Under the pieces are notes generated by a model that made no database searches, was not told the DNA's origin, and worked only from the letters and a program-made list of their open reading frames with translations. Positions 7,454 to 15,869 of a DNA stretch of 40,157 nucleotides are shown in pieces (position 1 is the stretch's first letter; each line of letters starts with the position of its first letter). The DNA comes from Roseateles sp. (GTDB taxonomy: Bacteria; Pseudomonadota; Gammaproteobacteria; Burkholderiales; Burkholderiaceae_C), in assembly GCA_015657635.1 (NCBI GenBank), contig JACDQM010000041.1:1-40157 (forward strand), given 5' to 3'. A program made the position numbers and the translations under genes.

Positions 7454-8503
7454 CTACTTGACCGTCAGCTCCCAAGCCTGGGAGCGCTTGTGCACGGCCA
7501 ATCCGTGCAGCGCGGCCACGGCCTGAACAAAACCTACGCTATCCCCCGTCTTGAACACCCCACTCACTCGCAGATCTGCCACGCGAGGATCCACCGTGAT
7601 CGGCGTCGAGCTGTAGCGGCTCATCTCCGTCAGCGCCTCCCAAAGCGACATGTTGTCGAAGATCACCTCCCCACGCTGCCAGGCCAGCACCTGGTCCAGG
7701 CGAGGCCGATCACGCTCGGGTGCGACAGCGGAGGTACCCGAGGCAGGTCTGCCATCCTGGCCGCGGCCGACGCGCACTCTGTCTCCGGCGGCCATCACGA
7801 TCGGCTGGTTGGAGGCCTTGCTGCCGCTGCCCTGCACGACCACCTGCCCTTCGACCAGAGTCACGTCGAGGGATTCGCGCCCACCAGCATGTGACGGCAT
7901 CAGCCGCACGAGGAAGGCGGTCCCCGTGGCAGTCACCTCCGTCCCGGCGGCACTCACGACAAAGGGCCGGCTCTCATCCTTGGCCACCTCGAAGTACGCC
8001 TCCCCGCCTTCCACGCTCACGCGACGCTGCGCCGGGCTGAGCTCCACCCGCACCCGGGTCGAGGTGTTCAGCGACATCCGTGAGCCGTCCCTCAGCAGCA
8101 CCAGGCGCTGCTCGCCGATGCCGGTGCCGTAGGTGTCGACATCGCGCCAGGGCTGGACCACCAGGACCGCCACCAGCGCGACTGTGGCCGTCACTGCAGC
8201 CACCAAGGCGCGTGGGCCGGGTCTGATTCCCCTACTCTGTCCCTGTTCCTCGGGCGCTCTGATGGCGGTCGCCCGGGCCACCGCGGCCCGGGCGGCGCCT
8301 GCGACATCCATCCAGACGTCCGTGCAGCGCTCGAAGGCCAGGCGATGCGCGGCAGACCGCCCCTGCCAGGCCAGGCACTCCAGCTCCATTTGACGTGACC
8401 GCTCCGGCCCATGTAGCCGAGCCACCCACACCGCAGCCTCGGCCGCGATCTCCGGTGTCACCACCGGAAGCTGACCACCCTGCCCTGCTCCCCTGCCCTC
8501 CAT
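7454..8503 (-). CDS. FecR-type anti-sigma factor
   Basis: A 349-residue FecR-family protein: a cytoplasmic DUF4880-like N-terminus (EIAAEAAVWVARLHGP, WQGRSAAHRLAFE), one membrane helix (about residues 110-130, ALVAAVTATVALVAVLVV), a FecR beta domain (VLLRDGSRMSLNTSTRV, EGGEAYFEVAKDESRPFVV, VTATGTAFLV) and a C-terminal secretin/TonB short domain (VIFDNMSLWEAL to LRVSGVFKTGD). It holds the partner sigma factor until an outer-membrane receptor signals. The ATG at 8503 lies 20 bp after the sigma gene. No TonB-dependent receptor follows; the next gene leftward is the convergent AlpA gene. Confidence 0.92.
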   Translation of the reverse strand: MEGRGAGQGGQLPVVTPEIAAEAAVWVARLHGPERSRQMELECLAWQGRSAAHRLAFERCTDVWMDVAGAARAAVARATAIRAPEEQGQSRGIRPGPRALVAAVTATVALVAVLVVQPWRDVDTYGTGIGEQRLVLLRDGSRMSLNTSTRVRVELSPAQRRVSVEGGEAYFEVAKDESRPFVVSAAGTEVTATGTAFLVRLMPSHAGGRESLDVTLVEGQVVVQGSGSKASNQPIVMAAGDRVRVGRGQDGRPASGTSAVAPERDRPRLDQVLAWQRGEVIFDNMSLWEALTEMSRYSSTPITVDPRVADLRVSGVFKTGDSVGFVQAVAALHGLAVHKRSQAWELTVK

Positions 8504-8523
8504 CGCCGCTGGCCGATGCACCG

Positions 8524-9003
8524 CTACCAGCCTTCCATCCAGCTCGTAAGTTGTAGCGTGGCCCTGGCGACGTACTTCTCCACCGTGCTGATACTCATGC
8601 CGTAGCGCTGAGCGATCTCCTCGTAGGTCATGCCTTCGACCCGGTGGCACAGGAAGATCTCGCGCATCTTGTCATTCAACCGTCCCAGCCCCAGGCTCAG
8701 ACGTGCCATGCGCTCACGGGCCAGAACGATCGCTTCCGTGCCCGGTGCCGTGTCCAGCAGCACCACGTCCTCCAGCAGCACCTCTTCGCCATGACTGACG
8801 CGGGTGCGGTGCGCATCGACCGACAAGTTCAGCGCCGTCCTCATCATGAAGGCCTCAGGCTGCTCCACCACCTGATCGCGCTGATAGCAGGCCAGCCGCA
8901 CCCAGGCCTCTTGCACCAGATCCTCGGCATCCTGGACCGAGCGGCCGCGCCGCGTCAACGCGGCTTTGACTCGCGCGAAGATTGGAGGAGGAAATTCCTT
9001 CAT
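8524..9003 (-). CDS. FecI-like ECF sigma factor
   Basis: A 159-residue ECF sigma factor: sigma-2 region (VQDAEDLVQEAWVRLACY) and sigma-4 region (LNDKMREIFLCHRVEGMTYEEIAQRYGMSISTVEKYVARA). It forms a cell-surface signalling pair with the FecR gene directly behind it. The ATG at 9003 fits the family N-terminus (MKEFPPPIF); upstream in-frame codons run towards the transposase relic, which ends 20 bp before. The original promoter may therefore be lost. Confidence 0.92.
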   Translation of the reverse strand: MKEFPPPIFARVKAALTRRGRSVQDAEDLVQEAWVRLACYQRDQVVEQPEAFMMRTALNLSVDAHRTRVSHGEEVLLEDVVLLDTAPGTEAIVLARERMARLSLGLGRLNDKMREIFLCHRVEGMTYEEIAQRYGMSISTVEKYVARATLQLTSWMEGW

Positions 9004-9022
9004 GACGTGCGACCGGCGGAAA

Positions 9023-9772
9023 TCAAGGCCCCCGGACAGCAAAGCTCGCGCCGGCAGGGCCGGCTGTATGCCCTCGCGAAGTTAGCTCCACCAGGTCACG
9101 GTACTTGAGCCGCTGCTCGGCGCGCGCGAGAGTGCTGGCAACGAAGGAAGTGGCGGCTTCCGCGTTGGCAAAAGCGCCATGGCGGACAACAGCCCGGTTC
9201 AAAGTCCCACTCAAATGCTCTACCACTTCGTCGCCCTTCCGCACCAAGGCACGACGCTGGGGCCGCAGCGCATAGAAGGCTTTGAACTGCTTCAGAACCT
9301 CCGGCCAATCCGGCACCAAGACACCGGTCCCAAAGGTGCATAGCTTCGGCAGCAGGCGCTCCAGTGCGACGCGCGCCCCGCGGACGCTGGCCGCATCTCG
9401 CGCGGCGCGCCTCGCCTCTGAACCTAGCTGGCCGATTTCAGAGCTAACGGATGCATGCCTCGCGCTAAGGATCCGTCCGAAAGGTGGCAGAACCGCAGCA
9501 TCGGGGCTGGCCCCATACACGTCTCTGCAGGCGTCGGCCAAGATGACCGGGATATGCTTCCCCAGACCCCGTGTCACGAGCTTTTCGAACACGCTCTTCC
9601 AGGAAGTCGGGCCGCCATCTTGCTGCGGCCATGCCCCGAGCACCTCCCAGTCGCCGTCACGCGCGACGCCCAGAGCCCAACTCACCAGGAGCTCATGCAG
9701 TGTTCCCGTGGGAGGCAGTTGAATCGGCTGCGCGTCGAAATGAACAACGACGTATCGGCAGCACAGTGGCAT
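9023..9772 (-). pseudogene. Mutator/IS256-type transposase relic
   Basis: About 250 residues that align by eye to the catalytic part of mutator-type (IS256-like) transposases: VVVHFDAQ (first Asp), WALGVARDGDWEVLGAW, SWKSVFEKLVTRGLGKHIPVILADACRDV (second Asp) and, near the end, GDEVVEHLSGTLNRAVVRHGAFANAEAA, which corresponds to the TTNAIE-gaF segment with a possible third acidic residue. The N-terminal DNA-binding part of full-length transposases is missing, and the tail looks like run-on. Start chosen at the Met at 9772. It could be a divergent transposase-derived protein instead of a dead relic. Confidence 0.5.
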
Positions 9773-9906
9773 CTCCGTCCATGAATCGACTTTTGAGAAG
9801 GTACCCACAGCCCTCACCCTTCAATGTGCGTGTATAGCTACTACTCTAGCCCAAAAGGGATTAATTAACCGTGGTTTTCATGGAGCCACAGTGAAATCGT
9901 GGAGGG

Positions 9907-10224
9907 ATGAATGAGGAATCGAAACCGCTCAAGACGGGGCGACCTTTCGGAGCCAAGTCTTCTGATCCCGCCATTGCTCGTGCCTTTGGCGAAGCCGTGG
10001 CAACAATGCGCCGCGAGGCCCGTGTTTCCCAAGAGAACCTGGCTCTGAGTGCGGGGGTAGATCGTTCTTATCTCGGCAAAGTTGAACGGGGCGAGGGCGC
10101 CCCCAACATAGTTGCTGTCGTTCGAATCGCGGCTGCTCTTGGTTGTAGCGCTGCAGTTCTTGTACAAAGATTCGAAGAACTGCATCGGAGTTCGATCCGA
10201 CAGGCTGGAGCGTCGACAGGTTGA
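9907..10224 (+). CDS. XRE-family helix-turn-helix regulator
   Basis: A 105-residue protein with a single XRE domain: FGEAVATMRREARVSQENLA, then AGVDRSYLGKVERGEGAPN and VVRIAAALGC (about residues 20-85). Such small regulators often sit next to defence genes and repress them. It starts at the ATG at 9907, with GGAGGG unusually close. It is divergent from the transposase relic and lies 376 bp upstream of the OLD-nuclease gene on the same strand. The AT-rich stretch 9830-9900 before it probably holds its promoter. Confidence 0.85.
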   Translation: MNEESKPLKTGRPFGAKSSDPAIARAFGEAVATMRREARVSQENLALSAGVDRSYLGKVERGEGAPNIVAVVRIAAALGCSAAVLVQRFEELHRSSIRQAGASTG

Positions 10225-10600
10225 GCAGGCCAATCTGCTTCAGCCCACCGCCTGACAGCCCGCGCCAATGACAGTCTTTTTGGCTATTCGAACGAGCCTC
10301 AGCCGAGATCGCTCATGTGCCCAGTCAACGTTGCGAGCATCGAGGGTGCTTGGTTGGTTTGCCAGGCCGGCGCCCGCCTTGCACCTTCAGATCTCCGCCC
10401 GCGCGTAGGGTTCCAAAGCGTCTTGGAATTCAATGCCGAGATACCTCACCTGGATTTCAGCGTGAAGTTCCCGGCAGCAACTGACAGGCACGCAACTTCT
10501 CCACTTAGCCGCCAAGCTTGGAGCCGGGTCGCGGTGACGATCAGGGCACCTGGCGGACAGAGCCTGCGGTCCGCAGCATTCATAAACGAAGGGGAGAAGA
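10225..10600. other. Gap between the XRE gene and the Gabija pair
   Basis: No convincing gene; a forward frame at 10315-10614 has no recognisable features and overlaps the next start. A short palindrome CTGCGGTCCGCAG lies at 10564-10576, about 25 bp before the start of the nuclease gene, and could be an operator. The promoter of the defence pair should be here. Confidence 0.4.
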
Positions 10601-12391
10601 GTGCGAATAGCTAACTTGAGAATCGAGAACTTTCGAGGCGTAAGAAGTGGCTTCGTGCAGTTCGGCAGGCATCCCGTTCTTGTCGGGGACAACAATACCG
10701 GCAAGACGACTCTGATCGAAGCTTTGACTCTCGTGCTTGGCAGAGATCGTCTAGTTCGCGAACTGACCGAGCATGACTTCTTCGGCTCCAATCCGCAGCC
10801 GGCCGATAGGATCAAAGTCGTCGCGACGGTCACTGATTTTCCTGGTGACGACCCGGAACAGAGCAGCCAGTGGTTTCGTGATGAACGGGCAGTCGTCAAA
10901 TGGCTTGACGAGGCAACAGGCCAGGTGCATCCGGCGCGCAATAACCCTTCGTGGAGGCTGTGCTGTCAACTCGGCGTTCAAGCGCGCTTTGACCACGACA
11001 GCTTGGCTGTTGAAACCGTGCGCTACTTCCATGACCACGATGATCCCATCGATCCCTTCGCCGACGAGGCACCAGCCCCTGTTCCGGGCAAGCTCATCCA
11101 GGAACTGAGCTTCTATCTCGTGCGCGCGAGCAGGACATGGGACAAAGTATTTTCGTGGGGGAACGAACTTTTCAAGCGCACCGTGCTGGCGGCCGCGGCC
11201 CAGCCTTCAGGTGCGCTGATCGCTGAGCGCGATCGCTTGCGGGCACCTGCCCAGCCGATCGATGCTGACCCCGGCATTCAACCTCTGATCGAAAATCTGA
11301 ATGGCGAGCTTGCGCGCTCGTTCCCGAACGCTCCGAAGGTTCAGTTAAGGCTCACCAACACGGACAGCAGGTCGGTGATGGAGGCAGTTTCAGCCCACTT
11401 CGCAGGAAACGATGGCTTTAGCATTCCAGCCGGGAGACAAGGCAGCGGGCTGGTCTCCATGCAAGGTCTATTGCTGCTGCTGGAGCTTGGCCGCGCTCGT
11501 GCTAAAAGTGGTGGAGAGTTCCTCATGGCTCTGGAAGAGCCTGAAGTCCATCTGCCACCTTCTGCACAGCAACGTTTGGTTCAGCGGGTCCAAGCCCTGT
11601 CTACCCAGACCTTCGTGACGACCCATTCGCCGCTCGTTGCCAGCATGGCTGACCCGACCTCGGTGCTGATCTTGAAGAAGCATGACGGGGTTCTCTCTGT
11701 CGAGCCATTCTTGGACACGCCACTTCCTGCAGCGGCGCCGAACTGGAAGCGCAGGTTGTTTCAACACAGCCGGGTCGATGTGTTGAGTGCATTGATGCAG
11801 CCTGCACTCCTCGTCCCAGAGGGCAAGGCCGATTTCCACCTGCTACGTTGCATCCTCCGGCCTTTGATGATGGCCGAAGGGTGGATCGACACGATGCCGC
11901 GCCCCTTCGGCATCGAAGTCGGGGTGGTTCCCACGGAAGACGCGAACGTCATTGAAATCCACCGGCTGATGCAGCGGCTCCACAGACGTGTGTGTTGCCT
12001 TGTTGATGGTGACGCAGCTGGGCTGGACTACGCGGATCAACTGCGGCAAGAAGCCGCACCGCCCAGCGCGATCATCCGCTGGAACGACGGCGCAATGATC
12101 GAAGACGCCATCGGGTGGATCCTCAATGCAGACGAGCCGACGGTGGTAGGGAAGTTGGTGGAAATAGGTCCGCAACCTCCGGCTTCAACTGCCGCGGTGG
12201 TGGCCTACCTGAAGACGAAGAAGATGGACATCATCGCCTACGAAAGTCTTGCGGAAGCAATTGCCACGACGCCAGGCTGCAGGGCGCGGGCGGCAGACCT
12301 GCTGAGTGGTCTGGCTTGTGCTTGCGCCGGCGATGTGGCGACGCAACGCTTTGTTCTCGATGCCAATGGAGTGTGGGTGTTTCAGCCATGA
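10601..12391 (+). CDS. gajA: Gabija GajA-like OLD-family ATP-dependent nuclease
   Basis: A 596-residue OLD-family protein. The ABC-type ATPase half has Walker A GDNNTGKTT (residues 29-37), a signature-like RQGSGLVSMQ near 284, Walker B LMALEEPEVHL near 308-318 and the H-loop TTHSP near 341. The C-terminal TOPRIM nuclease half has VPEGKADFHLL (catalytic Glu, about 404-414) and CLVDGDAAG (about 466-474). It is followed with an ATGA overlap by a UvrD-like helicase gene, the arrangement of class 2 OLD systems, that is Gabija anti-phage defence, where GajA cuts DNA and GajB senses DNA ends or intermediates. Start is GTG with AGGGGAGAAGA just before it. Confidence 0.8.
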   Translation: MRIANLRIENFRGVRSGFVQFGRHPVLVGDNNTGKTTLIEALTLVLGRDRLVRELTEHDFFGSNPQPADRIKVVATVTDFPGDDPEQSSQWFRDERAVVKWLDEATGQVHPARNNPSWRLCCQLGVQARFDHDSLAVETVRYFHDHDDPIDPFADEAPAPVPGKLIQELSFYLVRASRTWDKVFSWGNELFKRTVLAAAAQPSGALIAERDRLRAPAQPIDADPGIQPLIENLNGELARSFPNAPKVQLRLTNTDSRSVMEAVSAHFAGNDGFSIPAGRQGSGLVSMQGLLLLLELGRARAKSGGEFLMALEEPEVHLPPSAQQRLVQRVQALSTQTFVTTHSPLVASMADPTSVLILKKHDGVLSVEPFLDTPLPAAAPNWKRRLFQHSRVDVLSALMQPALLVPEGKADFHLLRCILRPLMMAEGWIDTMPRPFGIEVGVVPTEDANVIEIHRLMQRLHRRVCCLVDGDAAGLDYADQLRQEAAPPSAIIRWNDGAMIEDAIGWILNADEPTVVGKLVEIGPQPPASTAAVVAYLKTKKMDIIAYESLAEAIATTPGCRARAADLLSGLACACAGDVATQRFVLDANGVWVFQP

Positions 12392-13650
12392 CGGTCCGCG
12401 CATTCACCGGCGGTGCTGGTTGCGGCAAGACCCACATGCTCATGGATTCACTGTCCGCGCATCTGGACGCAGCACCTTTGCATGTTGGTCAGAAAGTCCT
12501 CGCGCTCACGTTCATGCACGGATCTCGGCGACGCTTGGAAGAGCGTCTCGGGATGCTTGAGAACCTAAGGGGCAAGACGGAGTGCGCGACCATCGACAGC
12601 TTCGCATGGCGGCTGGTGCGGCGTTGGCGTTCCCTCGCTGCGGCACTCGGCTTCGCAAACATCGAACCAACTGAGTACGAGCGCGTATGTGAAGCTGCCG
12701 GCGCCCTTGCGCAGGTCAAGGAAGTCCACAACTGGGTGGCGGCGACGTTTCCTATCCTCGTCGTGGATGAGGCCCAAGACATGACCGTGAATCGTCTCAG
12801 CATGGTCGCAGGCCTGGCCAACAGACTGGAGGTCTTTGTCGCCGCGGACGAGTTTCAATGTCTCAGCGAGGAGCTTCGCCCCAACCCGGCATGCGCTTGG
12901 CTAACCCAGGTATGTGCTCCAAACGAACTGACGCAGCCCCGTCGGACCAACGTCGACGAGTTGCTCGATGCAGCTCGGGCGATTCGCGCCGGCGAAGCGC
13001 CGAAGTCAGCGAAACTCTTCATGATTGCGCAGACGTCGACAGCTCCTTTGGCCGGTGCGTGGATCAACTCCAATTTGAGCTGGTACGGCGTAGGCAAGCG
13101 TGTCGCGATCATCACCCCAACGCATGGGACGTTTGCAAGAGCTGCATTGGCCTGGGCTGCCGCGAACCAGACCAAGAAGGGTGCAGGTCCTTACAACGTT
13201 GCTTGGGAACAGTCGGAAACAAGAGCTGCAACCGAGTACCTCGCCACGATCCAACTGGTCGACCAGGCTGACGCTGTTTCCATCGCTGCCGTCCTCGCCG
13301 CTGCTGGTGACGCCAGAACGGCCAGAGATGTGACCGAATGGCTTGAGATTCAACGTCGAACCAAGGCGAAGGTGGAGTTCACGAGGGATGAGGTCGTCAA
13401 GTTGGTTGAGCAGTCCTTTTCTCAGCGCCGCCAATCTCGACGAAGCGATGTTCGTGGCTGGAAGGGGATGACAGTTCACGGGGCCAAGAACCGAGAATTC
13501 GACAACGTCATTGTTCTCTGGCCAGCAGCCGTCGGTGGCAGCGACGACCAGAAGAGGCGTTTGCTCTACAACGCAGTGACACGCGCGAAAGAGCGATGCA
13601 TCGTTCTTGTGCAGGCAGCTTCCCACATGAAGCGGCCGCCCTTCACGTGA
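12388..13650 (+). CDS. gajB: Gabija GajB-like UvrD-type helicase
   Basis: A 420-residue SF1 helicase-like protein. Walker A GGAGCGKT (residues 8-15), TIDSFAWRL (motif Ia region), ILVVDEAQD (motif II, about 125), AADEFQCL (motif III), QPRRTN (motif IV region), GMTVHGAKNREFDNV (motif V, about 360) and LLYNAVTRAKER (motif VI, about 390). It is shorter than the best-known GajB (about 490 residues), so accessory subdomains are reduced. The ATG overlaps the gajA stop by 4 bp. It ends tail-to-tail with the small DUF7673-like gene, overlapping by 8 bp. Confidence 0.8.
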   Translation: MTVRAFTGGAGCGKTHMLMDSLSAHLDAAPLHVGQKVLALTFMHGSRRRLEERLGMLENLRGKTECATIDSFAWRLVRRWRSLAAALGFANIEPTEYERVCEAAGALAQVKEVHNWVAATFPILVVDEAQDMTVNRLSMVAGLANRLEVFVAADEFQCLSEELRPNPACAWLTQVCAPNELTQPRRTNVDELLDAARAIRAGEAPKSAKLFMIAQTSTAPLAGAWINSNLSWYGVGKRVAIITPTHGTFARAALAWAAANQTKKGAGPYNVAWEQSETRAATEYLATIQLVDQADAVSIAAVLAAAGDARTARDVTEWLEIQRRTKAKVEFTRDEVVKLVEQSFSQRRQSRRSDVRGWKGMTVHGAKNREFDNVIVLWPAAVGGSDDQKRRLLYNAVTRAKERCIVLVQAASHMKRPPFT

Positions 13651-13864
13651 GCACGTCATCAGAAAGCTCGACATCAAGCGCCCGAAGGTCATAGATGTCA
13701 AAGTGGTGGAATCCAACCGTGGCCGCTACGAACCCGGCTATCCGACTGGTCTGCCCGGTGTCACCCCCTGCCTCAACCAGCGAGAGGAGCCGCTCGAAGG
13801 CTAGGCCGCCCGTGACGGTAGCGTCCCTTGCCCGTCGCTCCCAATCAGCTTGAAGCGCGAGCAT
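13643..13864 (-). CDS. Small DUF7673-like protein of the mobilization operon
   Basis: A 73-residue protein (ATG at 13864, GGAG upstream; a TTG at 13885 is an alternative). GGDTGQTSRIAGFVAA followed by FDIYDLRALDVELSDDVL resembles the DUF7673 pattern (DTGQSxxVAxFLLAWWN, then FDLTDLWxVDxxIADDM), common on integrative elements; function unknown. It lies behind the relaxase on the same strand and probably belongs to that transcript. It converges on the helicase gene. Confidence 0.6.
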   Translation of the reverse strand: MLALQADWERRARDATVTGGLAFERLLSLVEAGGDTGQTSRIAGFVAATVGFHHFDIYDLRALDVELSDDVLT

Positions 13865-13911
13865 TTGTTCAATTCGCTCCGGCAACCGAGCAGTCTATGG
13901 ATCTTCGTTCA

Positions 13912-14913
13912 TCAGCGTGTGATCTCCGGTCCCGTGCGGTCCATTGACCTGGGTTGATCCGCCTCGATCAGTTCTCGCTGCGTTGGTCCACCACGCTGTC
14001 GTTGTCGCCCCTGCTCTTTCGAGTACTTGGAGTCGAGTACGAAGCTTCTGATGTGCTGCGCCAGTTGGTAGTCCTCAGCTTGACCCGAGGCATTGAGCGC
14101 TGCCGCGATGTGAGCCCAGCCCAGCATGGCGTCATTGCGGCTGAGCTTGTAGGCGTCGCCAGTTTTTCTGATGGCCGGCGCTGCATTCAGCCGCCCTCCC
14201 TTGCTGGCTTCGATCTGCCGCAGGTGCACGGACCGCCGACTTTCCATGCGCGTAGCCTGACGGGTAGCCTCGGCCTCGATACCCAAGCCGCGCAGCCGCT
14301 CGGCAAAGGTCTCGCGCCAGCGGTGCAGATCGACCTTGCGTGGGTTAAGCCGGACCCCGCGCATGGACTCCGCCCTCACGCTCAGGTGTACATGCGGATT
14401 CCTCTGATGGTCATGCAGGACCATCACATAGCGATGGTCCTTCAGCTCGATCCGAGCGAACTCCCGTGCCGCCTGCAGGACGGCCTGCGGATCCGTGCCG
14501 CGTGGCATCGACAGCATCAGATTGAACGCCTCACGCCGATGGCTCGTCTCGCTGATAATGGAGCCACCAAGGCGCCATTGCCTGGCAAGGTCGTGCAGCG
14601 CCTCCTGGCCCTCCTGTACGACACCTCGGTCATCCTCGAAGGCCAGGCGCCCGGCCTTGCTGATGTAGCGAAAGTGCGCCGCAATGGAGCCCATGCCTCG
14701 GCCGCCACCGGTGACCTTGACCATGACCTGCGGCGCACGCCGTGCCACAGTCGCCTCGATGCGCCGACGGATCTGCGCAGCCCGCTGCCGCACCGACGCG
14801 GTCAGTCGAGGCGGCGGACCGACATGGACGATCCGATTGCGAGGGAAAAAAAGGCGATCGCCCCACTGCACCAGCGCATCATCCATGGATGAGGGGAAAG
14901 GTGGCGCTGCCAC
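13912..14913 (-). CDS. MOBP-type relaxase (MobA/VirD2-like)
   Basis: A 333-residue relaxase. The N-terminal part has VMVKVTGGGRGMGSIAAHFRYISK (motif I region with the candidate nicking Tyr), and motif III is VLHDHQRNPHVHLSVRA (HD then HxH metal site). Relaxases nick oriT and lead the strand into the recipient cell. The protein holds little more than the relaxase domain, as in small mobilizable elements. Start GTG at 14913, 12 bp after the MobC-like gene; an ATG at 14886 is possible. No coupling protein or type IV secretion genes are in the window, so a helper system is implied. Confidence 0.88.
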   Translation of the reverse strand: MAAPPFPSSMDDALVQWGDRLFFPRNRIVHVGPPPRLTASVRQRAAQIRRRIEATVARRAPQVMVKVTGGGRGMGSIAAHFRYISKAGRLAFEDDRGVVQEGQEALHDLARQWRLGGSIISETSHRREAFNLMLSMPRGTDPQAVLQAAREFARIELKDHRYVMVLHDHQRNPHVHLSVRAESMRGVRLNPRKVDLHRWRETFAERLRGLGIEAEATRQATRMESRRSVHLRQIEASKGGRLNAAPAIRKTGDAYKLSRNDAMLGWAHIAAALNASGQAEDYQLAQHIRSFVLDSKYSKEQGRQRQRGGPTQRELIEADQPRSMDRTGPEITR

Positions 14914-14925
14914 GATGCAAGGCTC

Positions 14926-15558
14926 TCAAGCCGCGCCAGCACCACTACTGGGCTGGCGCCGGTTCTTCTCCAGCTCCGCCAGCAAGTAAGACGCCAATGC
15001 CAGGTGCCGGCTGACCTCAACAGACAGCGGTTCGATCACAGCCTTGCACGCGGCGAGATCATCTCGCCCTGCCCTGCTCAGGCCACGCTCGATCGCTCGC
15101 AGATCACTGGACAAGGTCGCCAGCGTGGCTGTTGAGGCCAGCAGCGCTCGGCGGGTCACTTGCAGGTCTGCAGGCACCGGCATCGGCGGCAAGCCCTCCA
15201 GCAGCCGGGCCACAAAGAGCCCTTGGGACGCCCCGGCCGCGTACGCTTCGCGGGCCAGCCTGGTGGCTGATCTGGCGGGCATGCGCAATGTCACCTTGAC
15301 GATGGAACCTTCGTGCAGCGACGCGATGGGCGCCTCGGGCGAGGCGTCGGCGACGGTTGTCCCGTCGACGCCGGCTTGCGACTTCAGCCACTCGGCAAGT
15401 GCAGCTCTCATCAACACAACCAGAGGTATGTGCCGGGACTGCGCGAGCGCCTCCAATGCCGGCCCGTGCGTGCGCAGATCCAGTGCCACGCGCGCGCGAC
15501 GGCGACCTGGGCGGGCCCCAGCGGCGTGGCACTGGCGAATCAAGGATGAGCGATCCAT
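14926..15558 (-). CDS. MobC-like relaxosome accessory protein
   Basis: A 210-residue protein with two parts: an N-terminal segment RARVALDLRTHGPALEAL and a central ribbon-helix-helix-like stretch KVTLRMPARSATRLAREAYAAG, then a helical tail with ATLATLSSDLRAIERGLSRAG like that of MobC proteins. Such proteins bind oriT and recruit the relaxase. It is the first gene of the leftward mob operon. ATG at 15558; a GTG at 15588 lies inside the upstream inverted repeat and is less likely. Confidence 0.7.
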   Translation of the reverse strand: MDRSSLIRQCHAAGARPGRRRARVALDLRTHGPALEALAQSRHIPLVVLMRAALAEWLKSQAGVDGTTVADASPEAPIASLHEGSIVKVTLRMPARSATRLAREAYAAGASQGLFVARLLEGLPPMPVPADLQVTRRALLASTATLATLSSDLRAIERGLSRAGRDDLAACKAVIEPLSVEVSRHLALASYLLAELEKNRRQPSSGAGAA

Positions 15559-15561
15559 GAC

Positions 15562-15608
15562 AGCAAAAATGAGCCTGGATCGGAGCACTTCGTGCGCTGA
15601 TTTTTGCT
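15562..15608. other. Nested inverted repeat upstream of mobC: oriT or operator candidate
   Basis: Outer arms of 13 bp with one mismatch, AGCAAAAATGAGC (15562-15574) and GCTGATTTTTGCT (15596-15608), enclose a small hairpin GCAC-TTC-GTGC (15585-15595). It lies directly before the first gene of the mob operon, the usual place of oriT and of MobC autoregulation. I could not identify a nic site with confidence. Confidence 0.5.
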
Positions 15609-15803
15609 AAAGAATCAGTGGTCGATGCAGGCCAGTTCTGAGGCCTTCTTCCTGACGTCGCGCCCGCGAGGGTGACACCCAGGACCGAATGGGGCTGCTT
15701 CTGTTGGCGGATGAAACTTCAGTCGGCAGACTGGGCCAACGGTCTTTCGGCCCAACTGCCTTCGGGACTGGAGATCGGCTATCAGCTGAGGCAATGAGTC
15801 AAA
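15609..15803. other. Non-coding stretch between mob operon and island end
   Basis: Frames on both strands are open but resemble no protein; the forward one would run across the island end into the chromosome. The stretch probably holds the rest of oriT and accessory integrase sites. Confidence 0.4.
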
Positions 15804-15826
15804 AATTTGTGGGTCAATTTGTGGGT
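15804..15826 (+). repeat. Tandem 11-bp repeats, integrase arm-site candidates
   Basis: AATTTGTGGGT occurs at 15804-15814 and 15816-15826, 12 bp apart, about 50 bp inside the putative attachment site. Repeats of the TTTGTGGGT type next to attachment sites of tRNA-integrating islands are typical of tyrosine-integrase arm-binding sites. Confidence 0.55.
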
Positions 15827-15869
15827 AAGCGCGACTCAAGGGCCTACAGCCCAATGAATACGCCATTCT

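Noticed and set aside
13954..14892. 312-codon forward frame opposite the relaxase
   Set aside because: Shadow of the relaxase gene, whose HD and HxH motifs are clear.
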